NCBI GenBank assembly: GCA_013076295.1
Contig: RQOL01000658.1
Location: forward strand, 248,001-312,000
Source: Sanderia malayensis
Taxonomy: Eukaryota > Cnidaria > Scyphozoa > Semaeostomeae > Pelagiidae
DNA: 64,000 nt
Direction: 5' to 3'
The translations under genes were made by a program, and so were the position numbers. Shown one piece after another: positions 34,501 through 46,500 of the stretch. The notes under the pieces were generated by a model. That model did not search any database. It was given only the letters and a program-made list of their open reading frames with translations, and was not told the origin of the DNA. Within the stretch, counting starts at the first letter, position 1; the number at the start of each line of letters is the position of its first letter.

Positions 34501-37500
34501 CAACTGGCTCCAACGATGGATACATTAGACTTTGGCCGCTCGATTTTCAAGGCCCCTTCATGGAGGCAGGTAAGTTAAGGAACTTATACGATCTTTATTC
34601 CAACCCTTATTGTTTTGTTCCTTTATTCTAACTTCTGTTACTTTATTCCAACCCCTGTTGTTCCCTTTTTCATCTCTGCTGCTCATTGAATAGCTTTCGT
34701 ATCAGTGACGCATGTAGATACTCCCACCTTCTGATCTATTTCATTTATTTTTTCAAAGAACACGAAGGCAGTGTCACAGCGGTACGAGTATCTACTGACG
34801 GAAGAATGGTATCGGCTGAAACGGATATGGTATGCGAGTTTTTTATCATTGTTCTTGCTTAGCAGCGGATAAAGACACCAGACCCCGAGTTTAACGTCAT
34901 GTTTTCGTGCACTGAACTTAACATAATCAAGCTCGGCTGTAGCGCGACACAGTTAAATGTCGAACTTATTTCAAGCTCAGTTATTGCACGTTTGCGACAA
35001 AGACTGGGGCGAGCTATTCGGTGAAAGATAGATCGTGCTGGCGAATGCGCCACAACGCGAATTTGGAAATTTACTTTCGTGGTTGTTTTATTGCGAGAAA
35101 ACTCAAGTTTGATTTGCGTAGTTTGCCATCTTTGGGAACAACTTTCTTATGAGTAAACTCTACTTAAACCTCTGACATTGGTTGATCCTCTTGTATTTAA
35201 ACAACAGCTTCCAATAAACTCGTCGTACATAACTCGCAATTGTCAATATTCTTGGAATAAGATGCCATGTTTTAATGGATTTTAATTGAAAACTGCCAGA
35301 TGAAAAACAAATATTGCGAATAATAGCTTGGATGTCAGCAAATGAGATTGTGTCTCTTTTGGCGCTTGTGACATCTGCGCATGTCTGGCCTCGTAATGAC
35401 TTCAAAATAATACAAATAAATTTATGCCGTTAGTTCGGCAAATGACAAGCGCGACGTTTAACCTTTGTGTCGCACCGCTGTCGTGTAGCACGACAACAGC
35501 AGTCGAACCAAAGCTCTTCTGCCGAAGTTGATCAGGTCAGACGTCGTGCTTTTCATGTGCTTAATTAAGCCATCAGGTTCTGCAACCCTGGCCTAACACT
35601 GCAATTTTAGGGACAATTATTGCTTGAGCCAGTCAAAAATGATGTGGTTTTATTTCGAGATGAATTTCACATGAATAAATCACATAATGATAGGGTGTAT
35701 TTTACATAAGTTGAGTTCATTCTTATTTATTCTATTCAACGACTATGAAGGCAGTTTATTTGGTATTTTTATTTCAGGGCAATCTTGGTCTATTGGATAT
35801 TGCTACAAAGTCATACAAGACACTCGTGCGAAGCCACTTGAAAGAAGTTCTTTCGTTTTCATTCGACAACATACGAAGTCACGTGGCCACGGTTTCTGCT
35901 GACGAGAGCATTAAGATCTGGCGGCATTGTGATGGTAACCGCATACGCCAGCTGTATGACTTTCGCGCGCCTGGCGAGCGACCCGGCCTGGTTGCATTCC
36001 ACCCTGTGAAAGAGTTGCTAGCGTGTGGATTTGACAGTGGACGTGTTCGAGTATTCGACATTGCGAGCACGAGTCTGCTGGTGGAGCACAAATATCACAA
36101 AGGAAAGCTAACAGGTATGCAGAAGATTTGACTAGTCTACCAAGTATGCTATAATGTTTACATACTCGTATAGATATACTACTCGTATAGTACTCATAAG
36201 ATATACTCATGAAGAATATCCTTGTCGTACTACAGAAGTGTATTGGAAAAAAACTTATGCGCCTTTTTTCTGTCGCTTTATTTTTTGAGGTAGTAAAAGT
36301 AATTCATAATCCTTCACGTCAGCATTATTTTTTCCATGCATTCTGCGAGGAAGCGTATAATGCGTGGTTTGAGAAGAGGAAACAGTCGTTAAAATGGGCT
36401 GGAAGTCCATGTCCATGTAAATGCATGCCAAACAGAGACCTAAGCATATGATTACGAACATAGAATGATTGCAGCAGTGCATTAGAAAAATCTACTGTGC
36501 CTTCTTGTTTGTCACATTTAGGATTATCGTTTACACCCGATGGAAACCATATGCACAGTAGTGATGCGAAAGGCTCACTTGCTCTTTACGATGCAACTGA
36601 TAACAGCTTTGAGCTGGTACGTCTCTTGCCGAATTCACTGGCCAAAGCTGATATTTATTCATCAAAGGTGATTGCTGTTGATGGAGAAGGCAAGCGACTT
36701 GCGTGTATCGGACCCTCGGAGTTCTTAATCACAGTGTACGATGCCAGGTCACTGGATGAGGTATGTTTCGTGTTTTCTTATTTACATAAATACAGTAGTT
36801 GTTACACTAGTTTTGAATTAGCGTCAGGATCAGTATTTGTGTACACTCAAATGTTAGTGTGAGAATTGATAATCATACACATCATTTTATCAGTCGTTTA
36901 TTCGTTATACAAACAGTCTTCAGGTAGGTAGTTTTTAATAGTTCTCGATAGCGTTTTTTAGTTCGCCGTTGTAACGTTTTGAATTGTTTGGTTACTAGCC
37001 GAGACAACACGCGAAAAGCTGTAGTTTCGTACCTTGGAACACGATTTGCAAATAAGACCAGGGCTACTCCCCGCGCTGTTTTGAAAACTTCTTCATGATA
37101 CTCTACTCTCTCATCGCAAGTCTTTCTGTGTCAGGATTATGACGTCATATAATATTGCAGTCAGTGTCCCATCGAATTCCTTATACTTTTCGACACACCA
37201 AGTCACCAGCAAACAGGCACCTAAATGATCAGCAAAGATTGAAATTTCATTTTTTGTGAAAAAGAGGGAAATTGAATTTTCGTTACAGAAGGCCTTTGGA
37301 CTCAAAAAGTCGTTATGATCGGGTTTGTTGTGTAGTTTGAGATTCATTAGGTTCGTGGCTCTCCTTATGTTGAGACCCAAGTACAAGCAGAAATCTTTAG
37401 GCTTTAGCATTCAATACTACATTCAAACTTCAGTATTCAATTGTTTTTCTTGTCGCCTGCTACTCATTTTCAAAGCAGATCGTTATATCACCAAATTGTG

Positions 37501-40500
37501 ACATGTGTAATTTCGTATACGCACTAATAGGTATATTTTATACAGCTTCTACGTATCGACATCACAAGCATGGCAGGCAGTTCAAGTCGCAGTGTAGTTG
37601 ATGCTGCAACATTGTTGTGCTATACTCCAACGAGTACCGGACATTTGGTTGCTGTTACAGCAAACGCCAGGCTGTTGAAACTGGAGACAAACACCGGACA
37701 ACTTTTGACCGAGGTATTTCTATATTTCAATTCTCAACGTCTCTACCGGCGCTTATTAATTCCAATACTTTTTAGAGGCGCTTATTCCAGGGGTCAGGGT
37801 ATTGAACCTTTCACCTCCATATTGTGCAGGAATTGTGTTATTTTGGTCAATGCAAGGAAGTACACAATATTCAATTAACCATCTAATTGGGCAGGCAAGT
37901 ACCCATACAATTAAACATGCTTACGCAGCATTTGTATTTTGTATTAGGTATCTAATATCCATCGGGGACGTGTAACAGCAGTTTGCGTGAGCCCAGGGGG
38001 GAAATATCTTGCAACTGCTGGTGATAAAGTCATCAAAATCTGGGATTATCATATGAGAATGGATCTTAATTTCCAGGTAAGTTTTTGTGCTTTTTTATTG
38101 ATAACATTAACTCTCAACTTTTTCCCGCTCAGGTATTTGGTTTAGTCATCTAAGCTGTTTTTTTTTATTCTAAAGTAAACTATTGTTGTTTTCTAACAAC
38201 TCAAGTAATTAGGATAAAGAAATGCTTATTTTATGTATCTATGTACATAGAATATCTAAAGCAATAAGTAACGGAAGTGCAATATTGCATAATGATACAT
38301 TCACGATTTAAATATTTCTTGCTCTTCAAGCCTTCATGCTTTTGCTGTTTTTGTTAATTATTGGCTAGATATTTATTGACTCTTTTCTTCACCCTTCAGG
38401 TATTCATTGGTCATTCTGATCCGATTCGTGACATAAAGTTTACTGTGGATGGCTTGCAATTGTTTAGCATCGGAGAATGCTTGTTTGTTTGGGATTTCCA
38501 TGGAAAGGATGTCAAACCAAAGAGGTAAGATTTTGTTAAGATACTCTTGTTGCCTCTTGACTATCTGTTGGATAACTGATTTGCCTCTTGACTATGTATT
38601 GGATATCTGAGTTGCTTTTTGACTTACCATTGGATATCTTAGTTGTTTCTTGGCTATCTTTTGTGATTTTTCTCTGCTATAGCAGTTAATAGATGTTATA
38701 AAATATATTTAATCCGATCTGTTTTTGTTATAGACAGACAAGAAAGTCCCCGAGAAGAATGATCGACTTGACACACGAATCAGTGGACCACACAGGTAAT
38801 GCTTCGAACTCGGTGCAATCTTTCTTGTTGCAGATCAGTTTAACACTTTCAGTACAGCGATATTTGCGATGAAGGTCTGGCCTCTGTTCCTTGGTAGTTA
38901 TTCGAATTATGCACAATTATTAACAATATCTGCGTATATTTTAAAATATGTTTTGGGTTTCTTGTGGTAGGAGAGGGACACAATGAAACTGAACATGAAA
39001 GGAATAATACGAGCACTGCACGTCCACGCTCAAGTGTCCCGCAGCCGACCGAGTATGAACCACTTGACTTGAGCTTCAGTCCGATTCCACAGAAGAAACC
39101 GGAGAAGAGTATTGACAATCATTTGGATCTCAGCAGCGAAGACTCAACTGGACAAAAGTCGGATGAATCCGGCATTGAGGAACATGTGGACGAAGATGGG
39201 ATTCCTTCCAATCCTATATTGGATTTGAAAGCGAGACAACAGCCAATCATCACGGACATCAGCCCAGTACCAGCTGCTACCATGGAAACAGTGATATCCC
39301 ATCATGCATCTCCGTCTGTGTTAGTGCACTTCAAAATGAGGGACAAGGTTTCCAAGTTGGCTGAGAAAAGGTACACGGCGCCACCAAGCCAAGCCGGACT
39401 TCGATTGAAATCCGTTGTCGGATATGATGGACTCGGTCGGAACAATTTGATCTGGCATCAAGAGACAGGTAAAGCGCGAAACTTTGTAAATGGATTGGGG
39501 TCGTTGATTTGTACGGAGAAAGTAAACTAATTTTTTGAATATGGAAGAGAGAGTCCTACGTTTGTACAGAAACACTCGACTGTGATGGTCGAATGATTAA
39601 TCAATATGTTGAGATCTTATCTTCTCAAATTGAGCCATTCTTTCGTACATAGATTTGTACATTAACATAAACACTCTATTAAGCCCCCGTCTCCATTAAG
39701 CCCCCCTTGTTTTTGAAAATAACTATTCGGTTTTTCATCCATTTGCATTAACGCAAGAAACATAAAAATTCAGGAAGATGTTCCTGGCATAACAATTGAC
39801 TCTCCAGATGATGATGAAATTGTAGTTGATTAAACTATAAAAGCTCCAAGTTATTTTGCAGTAATCTTACGTGGAACATTTTTTTTTAACTCTATTTGAG
39901 AATTTAATTAAGCCCCCCTCTCTTGTGGGCCCTTTTCTTGAGCCTCGGAAGTTTTATAAGCTCCCGGGGCTTAATAGAGCTTTTACGGTATATTAAAGTA
40001 TTCTTCATTGAGTCGTCATCCTTGGGTATCGGGACGGTTGAGTGTATGAAGTCACGGATGAAGATCTGTCTACAGAACCATCATTTTGTATAGAGTCAAT
40101 TGGGTGTATAGTGAGATGAAAAAAGCTCTGTATAATCTAAGTTTATATGGCTGAATATTTTTCCAGGTCTGTTTGCCTACACAAGCGGCTGTATTGTGGT
40201 GATAGAAGATCTGATGACCGGTCAGCAAAAACATTTAAAGCATCACACTGAAGACATATCAACTCTGGCTGGTCGCCATGATGGACAGGTCATCGCGTCC
40301 GCTTCTGTACCAGGCCCCACGTCATTGAGTAGTCATTTGTGTATTTGGGAAGTGAGCACACAACTTTGTAGAAAGGTAATTGTTTTGGCTTTATGGGTTA
40401 AAGGTGGGAGTGAGTGTTGAATAAAACAGAACAAATTTACTCGGACAACAGTTCAAGTTATTGACCCTTGGTGTAACGAAATCTTTATATGAATAAAGCA

Positions 40501-43500
40501 TTTGTCTCTGCTGTCTGAGAACTATTATACCGACGCTCCACTGAGCGAATGTTGAAACATAAAGCAACAGAGATATTCTTGAATGACCATAGACTGTATC
40601 AATTGGCAGTGTTTAATGCCAAAAGACTAATGATCTCTAAACATCTTACAGGATCTCTAAACATCTTAATCTCTATTGTCAAAGTATGCTGCAATGTTTT
40701 AATTACGTTTCAGCACCTTGATCACCATAAGCACGCCGTCATTGCCATGCAGTATTCAAGGGACGACCGATTTTTGATCACGATCGGCGACTATCGTGAA
40801 TGCTCAGTGGTTGTATGGAGCACACGTGATTACGACGTACTGGCAACGTCATTCACAAAATACCCGATTCACGCCGTCCAATGGGATCCTTACACGATGA
40901 ACGAGTTCACTACGATTGGTCAAAATGGCAGCACACTCTTCTGGTTGCTAGATGAAACGAAGAGACAAGCAGTTTTGAACGTAAGAAGATATTTATGATT
41001 GATACCGTAAATCTTCGAATAAACCCCCGGAGGCTTATTTGTAAAAACGAAATTTTAGTCTGATTATTATTTAATATTAAGCAAAATAAAAGCTATACGA
41101 TGCAGCCAATCAATGAAGTTATTGGTTTAAACTTGCTGTTATTTGCAATACATTCACTAAACAATTTCAATGTCTCGATACTTGGGCTCAATACCCTTGC
41201 AAATCATTATCAGGATGGGGGCTTATTCGAGGGAAGGGCTTATTCGAAGGCGGGGGCTTATTCGAGGATTTACGGTATTTGTGATCAATTAATTGGCAAG
41301 CCGTCGTCTTGCTTTGCTAGCCTCGTGCAGTGTTGAGAGCTGCGCAGCAAACAATATATTTCGCGTAATGCTAACACATGGGGCAAATAAGAGAAGCATA
41401 CAGCAACACCACGCACTTCATAAGTCGTGAATCTCTCATCCAGACTGTAATTAAAATGTAATAGTCCCCATTGTTCAAGTGCAATATCGGCTATTTGTTT
41501 TGGGTAGAAACATCAGTTTTGGGTTTTTACTGTAATGATGAACCGCGCCAGGAGTTTTTTTGGCTACAGGTCGCAAATGAATTCATTGATGTTTCAGGTC
41601 CACGAAGCAGAAATTCCCGAAGACGTTTTCTCTGACAATCAGGTACAGTAGTAATTGAAGGATCGCTAGTTACTTGCTTTTGTGGGTTGGCTAATATAGA
41701 CCAGGCGAGGAAGGGGGTCTATCGTCACCCGACGAGGGTATTTACGAGACCAACTTCATTTGGTCAATTTCAATACGCTGATTCCGAAAATCGATGTTAT
41801 ACGGGCGAAATCGGTACCACCGAGCCTCTATTTCATGTTTCAACCTCGTTTTCGATGGAAAATTAACATTCAAGAAAAATTGGTGAGTTCATGGATTCCA
41901 ATCAATGTTTGGCTGCTGATTTCGAAAATTGAGGTTATAAAGTAAAATTCGGCACCTTTGTGCCTCGTTTCGATAATGAAACCTCGTTTTCAAGTGAAAA
42001 CCTTGTTTTCGCCTGAAACTTATAAGTCAGCGATTCTTATCGATTTCAGGTCACTGATGTCGAAAATCGATGCCATACATCAAAATTCAGCATCACTGAG
42101 CCCCTATTTCATGTCAAATCCTGGTTTTTATGTTCTGAACTGAACTTCTATTTCAATACAACTAGTAAAATATATTTACAAAAGATTATGCAATTGCTTA
42201 TCTGCGTTCGAGAGGTCATTTTGTTCGTCGTATTCTTAGAATTCATCATCAGAAGACTCATCCGTAAATTCATCCTCCAAGGCATCATCATTCGATCCAT
42301 CGTAATCACCTTCATCTTCTTCGTTCGCATGCAGAAGCAGTTCTTCGACATTTTCAGGGAAGGCCTCGGGACTCCATGGAGCGTTACCCCTTGCATCCCA
42401 GCCATGTTCCACCGGACTCTCAAGATCTAATTCCAACCGGTCAGCATTTCTGTTTATGTTTGCTACATAAGCTGATCTTGCGATGTGCAGATGTAGATTG
42501 GCAGCACATGGTGGCATTAAACTCAAGTCAACCACAATTCCTTTTCTTTCGAATACTTTCCAAAAGCACTTTGAGCGGGCTTCGTTGACTTTCGTGACAG
42601 ATGGAAAACCATAAAGAAAACATGTGAACCTCTCAAGGAGCACGATATCATCTGCATCGGGGTTGACGTCTGTTCCAAGCCTTGCGAAGGCATTGATAAA
42701 TTCTTGTCGCTTTAACATCGCTTTCCAAAATGACTTCTTTCCTTTTCGAAAAAAAGCAGACACGTAATCGTTGCCGGAGAATGCATGCAGTCCAACAACC
42801 GCTCGTCTTTTAATTGGAGAAAGTGTCGATGATGTCACATCAATTAGTTTTCGGTTCTTCCCAACACCACTGTCCAACAAAACTTTAACGCCCATGAAAT
42901 CGTGCGCAAGAAACAGTGTAATTATATCGATGTGCGCTGAAGGGGATCGTACTGCCGCGGTTTCTCCAGGTAAAATAGGTGCAGCCTTTACAAGTGCTAG
43001 CAGTTTAGTATCGACTTCTTCGTGATTGCTATGCAGCTCTGGAAATGGTCTTGCTTCATCTTTGCTTATTTTCGTACATTGCGTTGCATTTGAAAAATAT
43101 ATGACGCGGTCATTCAAATTATGTCGGTCGTCTTCGATCGACTGTTGAATCAAGTTAAAAAGCATTTTCTTGTTATCCCCATTCTTCTAACTCTGATTTT
43201 CGAAATCAGCGACCGGAAGGCGATAAGAATCGCTGACTTAAGTTGACTTAAATGAAATTTCAGGCGAAAACAAGGTTTTCACATGAAAACGAGGTTTCAT
43301 TATCGAAACGAGGAACAAAGGTGCCGAATTTTACTTTATGACCTCAATTTTCGAAATCAGCAGCCAAACATTGATTGGAATCCATGAACTCGCCTATTTT
43401 TCTTGAATGTTAATTTTCCATCGAAAGCGACGTTGAAACATGAAATAGAGGCTCGGTGGCAGGGGCGTCGCCAGCCCGAAAAAGCTGGGGTGGACAAAAA

Positions 43501-46500
43501 CGAGGGGCCCTTCAGACTCTCGGAAAACGTGGGAAACGCCCTTTTTAGCATTTTGGAACTATTTAGAAAATTTTGGAAAAGCAGTTTTGTCAAGCAGCAT
43601 TTTTCGTAACAGTGGGCATCAAAGAGGAAAGCTGCACACCCAGATGTTCTGAGTGAATGAACATCATCCCCCAAAGTTTTTTCAACGGATTTCGAGAAAT
43701 TAGACAATCAACCTCTGAGAAAACTGGGGTGGACATGTCCACCCCAGTCCACCCCGTGGCGACGCCACTGCTCGGTGGTACCGATTTCGCCCGTATAACA
43801 TCGATTTTCGGAATCAGCGTATTGAAATTGACCAAATGAAGTTGGTCTCGTAAATTCCCTCGTCGGGTGACGATAGACCCCCGTCCTCGCCTGGTCTAAT
43901 ATATCCATGTGTTGACTTGTGTCCATATTTCTACAGCAGGACACAACTTTCGATTTGACTGCACTTAGCTTCACAAATGATAGTATCCTTTACATTGGCA
44001 CTAATGATGGTAGGATTGATATTATTGAGAATCTATAGGCTGATCTGTCCTATCTAAATTATATTTCTACCATTGTTTCCTTTCCACCGCGATGTATTTA
44101 TATAACAGCTATATTCATATTCACAATGCGAACATCCATTGCTGTACATTTAACGCAGAGCGTTTTTATGTTTTATTACAGGTGTAATTTCAGCTTGGGA
44201 TACGAGGAAGAACAGCTGCTTTATGCATTGGAAAGCCGACAGTGCTGAGATAAGTATGTGCAGAACTAAAGCTGGGAATCGTGCTTTAGACATGTAGCAT
44301 ATTATTCGTACTACCTCTCATTTTTTAGTTTCTTTTGTTAGGCTCTATCGTTTCTTACACCATCTGATCTTCTACAATAGCTCATTCTTGTTGGCAAAAT
44401 CTGACCTTCTTTAGCTACTTCTCATTTTTTGCAACGTTTGACCTTCTTCTGCAACCTTTCATTTTCTTTTGCAACATCTGATCTTCTTCTGTTAGCTGTG
44501 GGACATATTTACCTCGAGCGAACTTTTTTCTTGCAATCAAACAGCATCAATTTATCTCCATTGCAGCTGTGATAATTGCAAAATCTGACAAACTGGTTAC
44601 CGGTTGTGCTTCAGAGAATCTGAGCACTTGGTCTGTTGGAGGAATTGTTAATTTGAAGGATCCCAATGACCACCAAAGGTACGTAACGTGAACACCCTTT
44701 TCTACCCCCCAGATTTGAGTGGATTCAAGATATCTTCAAGTAACCTCTGTTGATCTTTTGATTTGTCCTTTGACCTAACTTTGTCTGACTTTATTTGACC
44801 TGTGCTTTTTTATTTAACAGCTCTCTTGGTACGAATGGTCTTGTCATGGAGGACGAAATGCAACTTGATGGACCCATAATCAGCGCCAGTTTTGACAACA
44901 ATTTAGAGCTTGGCGTAGTTGGAACAACAACTGGCACAGTCTGGTACATTAACTGGCAAGAGCGCTCAAGTATTCGACTTGTCAGTGGTCACGTTGATCA
45001 GGTTTGTACCGCAGTTTATCTTGCATGTACTTTGCTAACTTTAGATTCTATATTTGAACTGCTTTTATACAATCACCAAATACAGTGTTAACAAGGATGC
45101 AGGCAAGCAGACATGTGCCAATTGAAGAACTGTGGACTGTGCACTCTTCTTAGGGAGCTTTTAGTAAATCCTCTCTGTTTTGTTATTCTGTTGCAGGTCA
45201 ATAGTCTGATATTTGGAGGCTTGGATGATTCTTATATGGGCTCGTGTGCAGCCGATGGAAGTATGCGCCTGTGGAACACGGAAACCTACGAACAGACTCT
45301 GCAATTTCTCGTTTTGAATCAGGTCAGATGATTTTCTTGCTGCAACTGATCTCTCGTTATTAATAAATGTGCTTTGTAGCACTTGCTGTTGGAGTATCTG
45401 TTCCATTATGTTGAATACAATTTATGAAGGAATGTCATGAATGGGTATGGTGTAAGAGTATCTGTCTGTTTTAAGGATGCTTTTGGTATTGTATTATAAA
45501 AAAATTGATTAGTTTATATACAAGGCCTTGAACTGCTTAGAGTTAAACGGGACAGTTTGATTTTTTCCACAGAGCTGTAACTGTGTGGCGTTTCGACCAG
45601 TACCAATTCCCACGCCCGTGCACTTACTGAGTCAGGATGGCCGCCACGAGACCACTATTCATCCATCTACGACAAAACTTTCCCGTCCATCTCAATGCTG
45701 TGCCGGCTATAGCGATGGCACGGTCCGCTTGTTTGATCTCGGTCAGGTTGAGATGGTTCTAAGAATGCAACCTCATCCTGTCAACGTTACTGCGATCGCC
45801 TTTTCTCCGGATGGTAAGTCACTGAAATGCGCTTTTCTCAATGTAGCAGAATTCTAAGTCTCATTATTACTTAGTGCTTCTAAGCAGTCGTCTGTTTGCT
45901 GGGAAATATGGAGCAGATAAAAGACTGTCATGCATTCTTAGTAAAATAGTTATTCATTTTTCGATTGTTTGATCAGATATAGTTAACCGCTTTTACCGTC
46001 CTAAAGGTCGCGTTGTTATCAGCGGTGGTGAAGACGGTCTTATTGCAATCAGCAGTCCGACCACTGGTATGACAGTCAAGATGTTCAATGACCACAAAGG
46101 AGCTCCAATTACTGACATCAATATATCTTCGCACAGGGTAAACATACACATTTAACCTTCTTCCCTCATGTTTGGGACTATCTGGATTATCCACAAACGT
46201 ATGAAATCCAGATATTTTCCACGGGGGTGAGGTACATTATTGTTTTGTTTGTTTATTTAGGATCATTCGTATTCTCTGTCATCTCCGTTGTTGTGGCTCG
46301 CTGCAAGTGCCGATCGACGCGTGAGCATCTGGACTGCTGATTGGTCGAAGGATTTCTGCGAGCTTGTTGATTGGTTGACGTTTCCAGCGCCGAATTTTGC
46401 GCCAGATGGTTTCATTCCTCGCAAAAAGGACAAGGTAACTTGATCACCTATTAATACCCTTCTATCATAATTCTGTTGGCAGCTATCGATGAAGTTATTA

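Larger units (their letters stand above)
41698..43897. mobile_element. Long-TIR DNA transposon inserted in a WDR90 intron
   Basis: The outer ends AGACCAGGCGAGG and CCTCGCCTGGTCT are flanked by a direct AATAT (41693-41697 and 43898-43902), a likely 5-bp target duplication. The inverted arms extend about 400 bp inward (for example the region around ACGGGCGAAATCGGTACC, and TTTCGAAAATTGAGGTTATAAAGTAA). The right arm is interrupted by a nested element at 43460-43770. The middle carries an ORF on the minus strand. Confidence 0.8.
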
